From NCBI RefSeq assembly GCF_014109805.1, contig NZ_CP059400.1, positions 186,001-250,000 of the forward strand: 64,000 nucleotides of DNA. The letters run 5' to 3'. The notes beneath the pieces were generated by a model. It made no database searches, was not told the origin of the DNA, and saw nothing but the letters and a program-made list of their open reading frames with translations. The stretch comes from Legionella sp. PC1000. GTDB taxonomy: Bacteria > Pseudomonadota > Gammaproteobacteria > Legionellales > Legionellaceae. The number at the start of each line of letters is the position of its first letter. The stretch's first letter is position 1. Shown one piece after another: positions 56,472-64,000 of this stretch. The position numbers were made by a program, and so were the translations under genes.

Positions 56472-57221
56472 ATGAGACACAAGATAGTTGCTGGCAACTG
56501 GAAAATGAACGGACAGCTGCAGCAGGTAATTCAATTAAGTAATGAACTTAAAGAGTTACTTTATTCTATTGGCAATGTGCACGTAATTGTAATGCCACCT
56601 GCGATTTATATTCCGCAAGTTAGAGATATTCTTGCTGAGAGTATAATTAATATAGGCGCCCAGAATGTGTATCCAAAGGATTTTGGTGCCTACACTGGTG
56701 AGATATCTGCACCTATGTTAAAGGAGTTTAACTGTCGTTATATTTTGGTAGGACACTCTGAGAGAAGACATTGTCTTCATGAAGATGAAAATTTTGTAGC
56801 GCAAAAATTCCACCATGTGAAAGAACATGGTATGATACCGATTCTTTGTGTCGGTGAAACGCTTGCTGAACGCGAAAAGGGTCAAACAGAACAAGTAATT
56901 GCTAAGCAACTGCTTGCGGTAAGTGAACACGATAAAAATTGTTTTCGTGATTGTGTTATAGCTTACGAACCCGTCTGGGCAATAGGTACAGGAAAAACTG
57001 CATCACCAGAACAGGCACAGGAAGTACATCAGTTTATTAGAAAGCTGATTGCAGAGATAAATCATAGCGATGCTCAGCGTTTACCGCTTCTTTATGGAGG
57101 GAGTGTAAACGAAAACAATGCCAGGGCTTTATTTGCCATGCCCGATGTAGATGGTGGCCTGGTTGGCGGTGCATCGTTGAACGCGAAACAGTTTGTGGAA
57201 ATTGTGAAATGTATCAATTGA
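56472..57221 (+). CDS. tpiA: Triosephosphate isomerase
   Basis: TpiA interconverts dihydroxyacetone phosphate and glyceraldehyde-3-phosphate in glycolysis and gluconeogenesis. The ATG at 56472 ([13 protein letters not shown]) has AAGGGG six bases upstream and gives 249 residues; upstream TTG 56451 and ATG 56457 are less suitable. Catalytic residues are present: Asn and Lys in GNWKMNG, His in ILVGHSERR, Glu in [11 protein letters not shown] (loop 6 follows) and LYGGSV for phosphate. The end overlaps the start of secG by 13 bases, so the two are coupled. Confidence 0.96.
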   Translation: MRHKIVAGNWKMNGQLQQVIQLSNELKELLYSIGNVHVIVMPPAIYIPQVRDILAESIINIGAQNVYPKDFGAYTGEISAPMLKEFNCRYILVGHSERRHCLHEDENFVAQKFHHVKEHGMIPILCVGETLAEREKGQTEQVIAKQLLAVSEHDKNCFRDCVIAYEPVWAIGTGKTASPEQAQEVHQFIRKLIAEINHSDAQRLPLLYGGSVNENNARALFAMPDVDGGLVGGASLNAKQFVEIVKCIN

Positions 57222-57532
57222 TATTAATGATTCATGTAATTGTTGCTGTAGTCTTAATAGGCTTGGTCCTTATCCAGCATGGTAAAGGTGCTGATATTGG
57301 TGCGGCTTTTGGATCTGGAGCTTCGAATACCTTATTTGGAAGCCAGGGAACAGGTGGTTTTTTATTTAAACTAACCGGTGGTTTGGCGCTGACCTTTTTC
57401 ATCACCAGTTTATTGTTATCCTATTTGGTGTCTGTTCAATATCAAAAGGCGGATCAGCAAATAATTCCTCAACAAAACAGTGTACCTGCGAATTCAATTC
57501 CAGTACCAGTAGATAATGGTAAGAAAAAATAA
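57209..57532 (+). CDS. secG: Preprotein translocase subunit SecG
   Basis: SecG is the small auxiliary subunit of the SecYEG channel. The 107-residue protein has two spans: [18 protein letters not shown] at residues 5-22 and [18 protein letters not shown] further on. The connecting loop is the family hallmark [20 protein letters not shown]. The tail is Gln, Pro and Lys-rich and ends in KKK. The start overlaps tpiA by 13 bases. A leucine tRNA gene follows after 70 bp, then the nuo operon, as in many gammaproteobacteria. Confidence 0.95.
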   Translation: MYQLILMIHVIVAVVLIGLVLIQHGKGADIGAAFGSGASNTLFGSQGTGGFLFKLTGGLALTFFITSLLLSYLVSVQYQKADQQIIPQQNSVPANSIPVPVDNGKKK

Positions 57533-57602
57533 ATAAAATATCTTCCTCTGCACTTGAATATAGAGAAGATTGGGAATGAATAATTATTAATAATAAAGAA
57601 TT

Positions 57603-57687
57603 GCCGAAGTGGTGGAATTGGTAGACACGCCGTCTTGAGGGGGCGGTGGCGAAAGCCGTGCCGGTTCGAGTCCGGCCTTCGGCACCA
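57603..57687 (+). tRNA. tRNA-Leu (anticodon GAG)
   Basis: The gene folds as an 85-nt class II tRNA. The acceptor GCCGAAG (57603-57609) pairs with CTTCGGC, followed by an encoded ACCA (57684-57687). The D-loop contains GGTAGAC, the anticodon stem CCGTC / GGCGG encloses the loop TTGAGGG with GAG at 57637-57639, the long variable arm is TGGCGAAAGCCGT, and the T-arm is GCCGGTTCGAGTCCGGC. Long variable arm and GAG anticodon identify leucine. It sits between secG and nuoA. Confidence 0.97.
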
Positions 57688-57712
57688 TTTTAATCCGTAC
57701 AATGGTGAAAAA

Positions 57713-58069
57713 ATGCTATCTCAATATTTACCTGTTCTTATTTTCATAATTATCGGATTGGCATTGGGCTTGGCAATGTTAGGGGCTGGCTCTCTTCTTT
57801 CAAAGCACAATCCTGATAGTGCCAAGAACGCTCCTTACGAATGTGGATTTGGTGCATTTGAGAGTTCCCATATTCCATTTGATGTTCGCTTTTATCTGGT
57901 TGCAATATTATTTATTATTTTTGACTTGGAAACCGCATTTTTCTTTCCATGGGCTTTAGCTTTGCGCAAAATTGGTTGGTTTGGTTTTGCTGGAATGATG
58001 TTATTTTTAGGATTATTAGTAATTGGCTTTATTTATGAATGGAAACGAGGCGCACTAGATTGGGAATAA
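57713..58069 (+). CDS. nuoA: NADH-quinone oxidoreductase subunit A
   Basis: NuoA is a three-span membrane-arm subunit of respiratory complex I. The ATG at 57713 gives 118 residues ([18 protein letters not shown]); frames that start earlier run through the tRNA gene. The conserved loop [19 protein letters not shown] carries the ECG motif with its Cys, which belongs to the TM1-2 loop near the quinone site, followed by [18 protein letters not shown] with the conserved Asp-Glu. nuoB follows only after 247 bp, because a long palindrome is inserted between them. Confidence 0.95.
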   Translation: MLSQYLPVLIFIIIGLALGLAMLGAGSLLSKHNPDSAKNAPYECGFGAFESSHIPFDVRFYLVAILFIIFDLETAFFFPWALALRKIGWFGFAGMMLFLGLLVIGFIYEWKRGALDWE

Positions 58070-58087
58070 TCCAGGTGCGAAGTAGAG

Positions 58088-58225
58088 CTTGTTTTACAAT
58101 TCTCTTGTTTTGACCGCAAGGACTCGATTTTCTGTACTCTGATGCGTTGCATATACTAGCGTATATTCGCTTCGGTGTTCGAAAATCAAGGCCTTGCGAC
58201 TCAACCCAACGAATTGTAAACAGGC
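58088..58225. repeat. Long imperfect palindromic element (copy 2) between nuoA and nuoB
   Basis: The left end CTTGTTTTACAATTC pairs with GAATTGTAAACAGG at the right end. Inside are matching GTTTTGACCGCAAGG / CCTTGCGACTCAAC and CTCGATTTTC / GAAAATCAAG, and a centre around GCATATACTAGCGTATATTC. Both order and inner motif (CGCTTCGGTG, then TCGAAAATCA) match the element at 15226-15358. It lies inside an operon, in the transcript of complex I, where it could form a very long hairpin. Confidence 0.75.
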
Positions 58226-58316
58226 ATTAAATTCACTTCTGATGCAACTTCATAAAGAAGGAAGCAATCAGGAGTGGGTATTTTTTATTAATATTTTAAC
58301 TGCTTAGAGGCTAGCT

Positions 58317-58793
58317 ATGGCGGTTGCAGAATTGCAAAAAAGTGGCTTTGTAACGACTTCAGTCGAAAAACTTCTCGGATGGGCACGTAGTGGTTCTATG
58401 TGGCCTATGACTTTTGGATTGGCATGTTGTGCAGTAGAAATGATGCACGTAGGTGCAGCACGCTATGACTTAGACCGGTTTGGAATTATTTTTCGCCCCA
58501 GCCCACGGCAATCGGATGTAATGATAGTTGCTGGTACTTTATGCAATAAAATGGCTCCTGCTTTGCGCAAAGTTTACGATCAAATGCCTGAACCACGATG
58601 GGTTGTTTCCATGGGTTCTTGTGCGAATGGGGGTGGTTATTATCATTACTCTTACTCTGTAGTTCGAGGGTGTGATCGTATTGTTCCAGTCGATGTATAT
58701 GTGCCAGGTTGCCCTCCAACTGCTGAAGCGCTGTTGTATGGCATTATTCAATTACAAAACAAAATCAGGCATAAAAAAATCTTAGAAGCTTAA
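58317..58793 (+). CDS. nuoB: NADH-quinone oxidoreductase subunit B
   Basis: NuoB holds the N2 [4Fe-4S] cluster that hands electrons to quinone. The 158-residue protein has the tandem cysteines in [13 protein letters not shown], a third in [12 protein letters not shown] and the fourth in [17 protein letters not shown]. The N-terminus ([20 protein letters not shown]) is of normal length for this branch, shorter than the E. coli form. It follows the palindrome after about 90 bp and is 21 bp ahead of nuoC. Confidence 0.96.
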   Translation: MAVAELQKSGFVTTSVEKLLGWARSGSMWPMTFGLACCAVEMMHVGAARYDLDRFGIIFRPSPRQSDVMIVAGTLCNKMAPALRKVYDQMPEPRWVVSMGSCANGGGYYHYSYSVVRGCDRIVPVDVYVPGCPPTAEALLYGIIQLQNKIRHKKILEA

Positions 58794-58814
58794 GCTCATC
58801 AAAGGTGCAAATAG

Positions 58815-59492
58815 ATGACAAAAAATGATTATTTGGTTGAACAACTCAAAACGGAACTAGCGACTCAAATTAAAGATATTACTGTCGCGTATGATGAGGT
58901 AACCATTGAGTGTGATGCATCAAATTTAAAAGCAATGATGTTGGAGCTACGTGATCTAGAGATATTTTGTTTTGATCAGCTTATTGATCTTTGCGCTGTG
59001 GATTATTTGCTTTACGGTGAATATGATTGGGAAACTGATTCAGCGACTGAAAGTGGATTTTCTCGCGGGGTAGAACGTCAAGATACTAAAGTTTATGCGC
59101 TGAATAAACCTCGTTTTGCTGTAGTATATCATTTACTTTCTACGAAATTGAATCGCCGATTACGTGTTAAAGTGTTCGTTGATGAGTCTCATTTAATTGT
59201 TCCCTCAGTACATCATTTATGGAAAGGCGCAGATTGGTTTGAACGCGAAGCCTATGATTTATATGGCATTTTATTTGAGGGACATCCTGATTTAAGACGT
59301 ATTTTGACAGATTATGGATTTATTGGACATCCATTTCGTAAAGATTTCCCACTCAGTGGTCATGTTGAAATGCGCTATGACGCAAAATTTGAAAAGGTCA
59401 TATACGCTCCAGTAGATATTGAACCCAGAGTTTTAGTGCCCAAGGTTATTCGTAATGATAACCGGTATATTGGTGAGAAAAGGGGCGAATAA
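58815..59492 (+). CDS. nuoC: NADH-quinone oxidoreductase subunit C
   Basis: NuoC is the 30-kDa peripheral subunit of complex I, bridging NuoB and NuoD. The 225-residue product contains the family signature in [20 protein letters not shown], followed by [20 protein letters not shown] and a C-terminal tail. It is separate from NuoD, unlike the fused NuoCD of E. coli. An Asp/Glu-rich stretch ([18 protein letters not shown]) lies mid-protein. Its stop overlaps the nuoD start by one base (TAATG), implying coupled translation. Confidence 0.95.
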   Translation: MTKNDYLVEQLKTELATQIKDITVAYDEVTIECDASNLKAMMLELRDLEIFCFDQLIDLCAVDYLLYGEYDWETDSATESGFSRGVERQDTKVYALNKPRFAVVYHLLSTKLNRRLRVKVFVDESHLIVPSVHHLWKGADWFEREAYDLYGILFEGHPDLRRILTDYGFIGHPFRKDFPLSGHVEMRYDAKFEKVIYAPVDIEPRVLVPKVIRNDNRYIGEKRGE

Positions 59493-60745
59493 TGATTGAA
59501 TTAAAGAATTACACCTTAAACTTTGGTCCACAACATCCTGCCGCGCACGGAGTTTTGCGTTTAGTTCTTGAGCTTGAAGGTGAAACCATAGTTCGTGCGG
59601 ATCCCCATATAGGCTTGTTGCATCGTGCTACAGAAAAATTAGCAGAAACAAAACCTTACATTCAATCCATTGGTTATATGGATAGACTCGATTATGTGTC
59701 TATGATGTGTAATGAGCATGCTTATGTGCGCGCAATAGAAAAACTTTTAGGCATAGAAGCCCCAATTCGTGCTCAATACATTCGTACCATGTTTGATGAA
59801 GTAACTCGCATTTTGAACCATTTATTATGGTTAGGTGCTATAGCCCTGGATATCGGTGCGATGACAGTATTTCTATATTGCTTCAGAGAGCGCGAAGACT
59901 TATTTGATTGCTATGAAGCAGTATCAGGAGCACGAATGCATGCTACCTATTATAGACCAGGTGGTGTCGCTCGGGACTTACCTGATACGATGCCTAAGTA
60001 TAAGGCATCGAGGTGGCATAATGAGCGGGAAGTTGAAAAACTTAATGAAGATCGAAGCGGTAGCTTGCTTGATTTTCTCTGGGCATTTACGGAACGGTTC
60101 CCTCGTTGTGTCGATGAATATGAAACATTGCTAACCGATAACAGAATTTGGAAACAACGTACTGTAGACATAGGTATTGTTTCACCCGAAGAAGCTTTGC
60201 AATGGGGGTTTACAGGACCAATGCTTCGTGGTTCTGGTATCGCATGGGACTTACGTAAAAAGCAAAGTTATGCGGCATATGATCGCGTGGATTTCGATAT
60301 TCCAGTAGGTAAAACCGGAGATTGTTATGACCGCTATTTGGTTCGCGTTGAAGAACTAAGACAATCAAATCGCATCATTAGACAATGTATCGAATGGCTC
60401 AGAGCGAATCCCGGCCCTGTTCGCCTCGATGATCACAAGGTTACCCCACCCCGTCGTGTCGAAATGAAAGAAGATATGGAATCATTAATCCATCACTTCA
60501 AATTGTTCACTGAAGGTTTTTGTGTGCCGCGAGGAGAAGTCTATAGTGCGGTTGAGGCACCAAAAGGTGAGTTTGGTATTTATATGGTTTCAGATGGTGC
60601 TAATAAACCTTATCGACTGAAAATTCGTGCTCCAGGATTTGCTCATCTGTCCAGCTACGATGCAATGACTCGAGGACATATGATTGCTGATGGGGTCGCT
60701 ATTTTAGCGAGTCAGGATATAGTATTTGGTGAAATTGATCGTTAA
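59492..60745 (+). CDS. nuoD: NADH-quinone oxidoreductase subunit D
   Basis: NuoD is the 49-kDa subunit that forms the quinone-binding cavity together with NuoB. The 417-residue sequence shows [21 protein letters not shown] at its start, then [28 protein letters not shown] with the conserved His/Tyr region, and [15 protein letters not shown]. The end FGEIDR is typical. Start ATG 59492 shares its A with the nuoC stop. It is followed by 77 bp of AT-rich sequence before nuoE. Confidence 0.97.
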   Translation: MIELKNYTLNFGPQHPAAHGVLRLVLELEGETIVRADPHIGLLHRATEKLAETKPYIQSIGYMDRLDYVSMMCNEHAYVRAIEKLLGIEAPIRAQYIRTMFDEVTRILNHLLWLGAIALDIGAMTVFLYCFREREDLFDCYEAVSGARMHATYYRPGGVARDLPDTMPKYKASRWHNEREVEKLNEDRSGSLLDFLWAFTERFPRCVDEYETLLTDNRIWKQRTVDIGIVSPEEALQWGFTGPMLRGSGIAWDLRKKQSYAAYDRVDFDIPVGKTGDCYDRYLVRVEELRQSNRIIRQCIEWLRANPGPVRLDDHKVTPPRRVEMKEDMESLIHHFKLFTEGFCVPRGEVYSAVEAPKGEFGIYMVSDGANKPYRLKIRAPGFAHLSSYDAMTRGHMIADGVAILASQDIVFGEIDR

Positions 60746-60822
60746 TTTGTGACATGTCAGTTCTTACGATTATTAAAATGACATTCCAGAAAATTGTAAT
60801 TTAAATTAATAAAGGTTTAGAA

Positions 60823-61326
60823 ATGTCTGATAATTCAGCAAAAATATTACATCAATTGGTGTCAGCTCCAAGAATAAAGGACATCGATCATTGGATAGCA
60901 AAATATCCAAAAAATCAAAAGCAATCAGCCGTAATGAGTGCTCTGCGCATTGTCCAAGAAGAGCATGGTCATCTAACGACCGAATTAATGGATGCTGTAG
61001 CTGACTATCTCGACATGCCTACAATTGCCGTATATGAGGTAGCTAGTTTTTACACTATGTACGAACACAAGCAGGTTGGCAGACATTCGATAAACGTATG
61101 TACCAATATCTCCTGCATGCTGCGTGACTCAGCCGCAATTGTTAACTATTTGGAAAAAAAATTGGACATAAAGCTGGGCGAAACCACAGATGATGGACGT
61201 TTTACTTTAAGATCTGTTGAATGTTTAGGTGCCTGTGTTAACGCACCAATGATGCAGGTGGACAAGGATTATCATGAAAATCTGACTCCTGAATCTATAG
61301 ATAAAGTGTTGGAAGAATACCAATAA
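60823..61326 (+). CDS. nuoE: NADH-quinone oxidoreductase subunit E
   Basis: NuoE carries the N1a [2Fe-2S] cluster in the NADH-oxidising module. The 167-residue thioredoxin-like protein has the first cysteine pair in NVCTNISCML (C-x4-C) and the second in VECLGACVNAP (C-x3-C), exactly the cluster spacing of the family. The N-terminal helix bundle holds YPKNQKQSAVMSALRIVQEE and VASFYTMY. AAGG precedes the ATG by seven bases. nuoF follows after 18 bp. Confidence 0.96.
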   Translation: MSDNSAKILHQLVSAPRIKDIDHWIAKYPKNQKQSAVMSALRIVQEEHGHLTTELMDAVADYLDMPTIAVYEVASFYTMYEHKQVGRHSINVCTNISCMLRDSAAIVNYLEKKLDIKLGETTDDGRFTLRSVECLGACVNAPMMQVDKDYHENLTPESIDKVLEEYQ

Positions 61327-61344
61327 AAGATAGAGGTGGTTACC

Positions 61345-62622
61345 GTGGTTGAATTAAATCAAGTTTGTTATCGAACATTTCATCTACCAGAGCCTTGGAC
61401 GCTATCTGCTTATGAAAGTGTTGGTGGATACAGTGCATGGAGAAAAATATTAAAAGAGCAAACTTCTCCACAGACAATTATTGATGAATTAAAAACCTCT
61501 GCTTTGCGAGGTAGAGGGGGAGCAGGATTCCCAACCGGATTGAAATGGAGTTTTATGAACCGTAATAGTCCGGTACAGAAGTATGTGGTATGTAATTCTG
61601 ACGAAGGCGAACCAGGTACTTGTAAGGACCGGGAAATACTTGCCCTAAATCCACATCAACTTATTGAAGGAATGGCGATTGCTGGATATACCATGGGTTC
61701 AACTGTGGGGTATAACTACATCCGGGGCGAATTTTGGTTACCTTATGAGCGTACAGAAGCCGCATTGAAAGAGGCTTATGCGGCAGGTTTGCTTGGTAAG
61801 AATATTTTAGGCTCCGGCATTGATTTTGATTTGTATAATCATTTGGGTGCAGGCGCTTACATTTGTGGTGAAGAGACTGCATTGCTTAATTCCCTAGAAG
61901 GGAAAAAAGGTCAGCCGCGGTTTAAACCTCCATTTCCTGCTAACTATGGTTTATATGGAAAACCTACAACCATAAATAACACAGAAACTTTTGCTTCTGT
62001 TCCGGTCATTATGGAAAAAGGTGGCGAGTGGTTTTTAAAAATCGGTAAGCCCAATAATGGTGGAACTAAATGCTTTAGTGTGAGCGGTCATGTCAATAAA
62101 CCAGGAAATTACGAGATCCCGTTGGGAACACCATTTAAAACGCTTCTTGAGTTAGCTGGTGGAGTGATTAAGGGCCGGAAAATTAAAGCAGTGATTCCTG
62201 GCGGTTCGTCCATGCGTGTATTACCTGGCGATGTAATGATGAAACTTGATATGGATTATGACAGCATCCAAAAAGCAGGTTCAGGGTTAGGTTCTGGTGC
62301 GGTAATTATTATGGACGAAACAACCTGTATGGTTGATGCGTTATACCGTATTTCTGAATTTTATATGGATGAGTCCTGCGGTCAATGTACTCCATGTCGT
62401 GAAGGTACAGGCTGGCTAGTCCGATTATTACACCGTATTAAAGAAGGCCATGGGGAACCTGGGGATGTAGAAAAGCTAGTCAATGTTGCGAATAATATCG
62501 AAGGACGCACTATTTGCGCACTCGGTGAGGCAGCAGCTTGGCCTGTACAAAGTTTTGTTACGCATTTCCGCGACGAATTTGAATACTTCGTTAAGCATAA
62601 ACGCTCGATCGTCGCAGCATAA
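61345..62622 (+). CDS. nuoF: NADH-quinone oxidoreductase subunit F
   Basis: NuoF binds NADH, FMN and the N3 [4Fe-4S] cluster. I place the start at GTG 61345 because GAGGTG lies six bases upstream; an in-frame GTG at 61336 overlaps that site. The 425-residue product has the NADH/FMN loop [17 protein letters not shown], the FMN site [32 protein letters not shown], and the cluster cysteines in [12 protein letters not shown] plus a distant Cys in [10 protein letters not shown]. All are intact. nuoG starts 15 bp later. Confidence 0.96.
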   Translation: MVELNQVCYRTFHLPEPWTLSAYESVGGYSAWRKILKEQTSPQTIIDELKTSALRGRGGAGFPTGLKWSFMNRNSPVQKYVVCNSDEGEPGTCKDREILALNPHQLIEGMAIAGYTMGSTVGYNYIRGEFWLPYERTEAALKEAYAAGLLGKNILGSGIDFDLYNHLGAGAYICGEETALLNSLEGKKGQPRFKPPFPANYGLYGKPTTINNTETFASVPVIMEKGGEWFLKIGKPNNGGTKCFSVSGHVNKPGNYEIPLGTPFKTLLELAGGVIKGRKIKAVIPGGSSMRVLPGDVMMKLDMDYDSIQKAGSGLGSGAVIIMDETTCMVDALYRISEFYMDESCGQCTPCREGTGWLVRLLHRIKEGHGEPGDVEKLVNVANNIEGRTICALGEAAAWPVQSFVTHFRDEFEYFVKHKRSIVAA

Positions 62623-62637
62623 TTAAAAGGTTTGACC

Positions 62638-64000
62638 ATGACTACTACTATTGAAATCGACGGTAAGACATTTGAAGCAGAAAACGGGAAAATGATCATC
62701 GAAGTTGCCGATGAGGCAGGTATTCATATCCCACGTTTTTGTTATCATAAAAAATTATCTGTGGCTGCAAATTGCCGCATGTGTTTAGTTGAAGTAGAAA
62801 ATGGCCGCAAGCCAGTTCCTGCATGTGCAACCCCAATTACCGATGGGATGAAGGTTTTTACCAAATCGAAAGAAGCACTGCACTCTCAAAAAGTAGTCAT
62901 GGAATTCCTGCTTATTAACCATCCACTAGATTGTCCAATTTGCGATCAGGGCGGAGAATGTGAGCTTCAAGATATATCCATGGGATATGGTGCGGGTGAA
63001 TCACAATATACAGAAACCAAACGTTCCGTAGACGATGATAATTTAGGTGCGCTGATTTCAACTGAAATGACTCGCTGCATCCATTGTACTCGCTGCGTTC
63101 GATTTGGTGAGGAAATTGCCGGATTAAGAGAGTTAGGTGCAACAGGGCGCGGCGAACACATGCAAATTGGGACCTATGTTCAACACAGCATGAAATCAGA
63201 GGTTTCGGGTAATATTATCGATTTATGTCCTGTTGGTGCGTTAACTTCAAAACCCTTTCGCTTTACTGCGAGAGCCTGGGAACTCACCCAACATGATGGG
63301 GTAGCGCCACATGATTGCCTCGGTTCAAATATTTACTTGCATACGCGTCGAAACAAGTTAATGCGTATTGTTCCTAAAGAAAATGAGGCAATTAACGAAA
63401 CGTGGCTCGCTGACCGGGACCGATTTAGTTATTTGGGTTTAAATAGTCCGTTAAGAGCCAGCCAACCCCAGATTAAACGTAATGGACAATGGGAAGTTGT
63501 CGATTGGGAAACTGCTCTGAAATTTACTGCAGAAGGACTGGCTCGCGTTATAAAACAAAATGGTGCTGAGCAAGTAGCGGCTTTTTCCTCAAGTTCCTCT
63601 ACATTGGAAGAAATGTATTTGTTGCAAAAATTAATGCGTGACATCGGGGTTCATAATCTTGATCACAGATTGCAGCAAGTAGATTTCAAAGATCAGGAGC
63701 ATCAGGGTACGACACCAAAAAATTCATTACCTTATGAAGAAGTCGAATTACAAAATACAATTGTGCTTGTTGGATGTAACATTGATCGAGAAGTGCCTCT
63801 AGCTGGTGTAAGAGTGCGTAAAGCTGCTCGCAATGGAGCTAAAATTTACGCTATAAATCCAGTAGATTTCGAATATCGTTTTGATTTAAGTGATCGATTC
63901 ATTATTTCACCTTTAGAAATGCCAATGCAACTTGCCAAGCTTGCTTTAGCACTGGCCGGCGATATAAAGAAATTACCTACAGAAGTACAAAAATTATTGA
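62638..64000 (+). CDS. nuoG: NADH-quinone oxidoreductase subunit G (3'-truncated by window)
   Basis: NuoG is the largest subunit of the NADH module. From ATG 62638 about 454 residues are visible before the window ends. The N-terminal 2Fe-2S domain has FCYHKK, NCRMCLVEVE and ACATPI; next comes the His-coordinated cluster region NHPLDCPICDQGGECELQD, the 4Fe-4S motif CIHCTRCVRFGEEIAG with IDLCPVGAL, and the start of the molybdopterin-oxidoreductase-like domain (DWETALKFTAEGLARVI). No molybdenum-cofactor function is expected. The remainder, and nuoH-N, should lie beyond the right edge. Confidence 0.95.
   Translation, partial: MTTTIEIDGKTFEAENGKMIIEVADEAGIHIPRFCYHKKLSVAANCRMCLVEVENGRKPVPACATPITDGMKVFTKSKEALHSQKVVMEFLLINHPLDCPICDQGGECELQDISMGYGAGESQYTETKRSVDDDNLGALISTEMTRCIHCTRCVRFGEEIAGLRELGATGRGEHMQIGTYVQHSMKSEVSGNIIDLCPVGALTSKPFRFTARAWELTQHDGVAPHDCLGSNIYLHTRRNKLMRIVPKENEAINETWLADRDRFSYLGLNSPLRASQPQIKRNGQWEVVDWETALKFTAEGLARVIKQNGAEQVAAFSSSSSTLEEMYLLQKLMRDIGVHNLDHRLQQVDFKDQEHQGTTPKNSLPYEEVELQNTIVLVGCNIDREVPLAGVRVRKAARNGAKIYAINPVDFEYRFDLSDRFIISPLEMPMQLAKLALALAGDIKKLPTEVQKLL

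Noticed and set aside
57635-57712. Extension of nuoA to an upstream in-frame start.
   Set aside because: The extension reads through the tRNA-Leu gene and adds residues absent from NuoA proteins.
1-64000. CRISPR array, prophage or integrative element boundary.
   Set aside because: No regularly spaced repeats, phage structural genes, integrase or tRNA-end duplication near the tRNA-Leu gene were seen.

Overview
The window reads as a chromosomal segment of a Legionella species (Gammaproteobacteria). The evidence is low-GC DNA, densely packed genes and a set of recognisable genes in an order I associate with Legionella: rlmE-ftsH-folP-glmM-tpiA-secG-tRNA-Leu-nuo, a LapA/LapB-type secreted aminopeptidase divergent from a large multi-pass protein (probable MavN/IroT position), and the prkA-yeaH-spoVR cluster. 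The species cannot be fixed from sequence alone, and synteny statements are from memory.

Layout. 1-2464: tail of a GT2 glycosyltransferase and a multi-pass membrane protein with a lysine-rich insert, probably the edge of a surface-glycan locus. 2543-4055: fni and ribH. 4319-12565: accessory stretch with two membrane proteins (one carrying a spermidine-synthase-like domain), small secreted proteins, an FMN reductase, a cold-shock protein, a DHA2 exporter and a DUF922 protein. 12885-21581: housekeeping genes rep, hslO, typA, nadK and recN, plus a 49-residue gene just upstream of rep and an uncharacterised 165-aa gene. 21613-26781: a polysaccharide deacetylase, the putative MavN-like protein, the secreted aminopeptidase and a secreted unknown. 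26965-34654: spoVR-yeaH-prkA (minus strand) and pepN. 34728-35591: a complete IS5-family element with 18-bp inverted repeats and CTAG target duplication, sitting inside a REP-like palindrome. 35647-41899: a membrane-anchored cNMP-binding protein, a decayed 2H-phosphoesterase gene, aroE, a SCO1-like protein, and an MHYT-domain kinase paired with a receiver-GGDEF-EAL protein. 41994-48061: patatin, two unknown membrane/coiled-coil proteins, a POT transporter and a Gly/Tyr/Trp-rich lipoprotein. 48323-51333: gdhA, pgsA-hda and yhbY. 51474-64000: rlmE, ftsH, folP, glmM, tpiA, secG, tRNA-Leu(GAG) and nuoA-nuoG, with nuoG cut by the window end.

How it works together. The right third is core metabolism: rRNA methylation, membrane proteolysis, folate and cell-wall precursors, glycolysis, protein export and respiratory complex I, all on the plus strand. 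The centre holds stress (PrkA kinase, Hsp33, cold shock) and signalling (c-di-GMP) modules. Interspersed genes for secreted enzymes, membrane proteins and lipases fit an intracellular amoeba/macrophage parasite with type II and Dot/Icm type IV secretion.

Two families of intergenic palindromes recur: a REP-like element of GTAGCC...CCCGGG type (at least five copies), and a longer ~135-bp imperfect palindrome (two clear copies, one of them between nuoA and nuoB). I saw no CRISPR array, prophage or rRNA operon.
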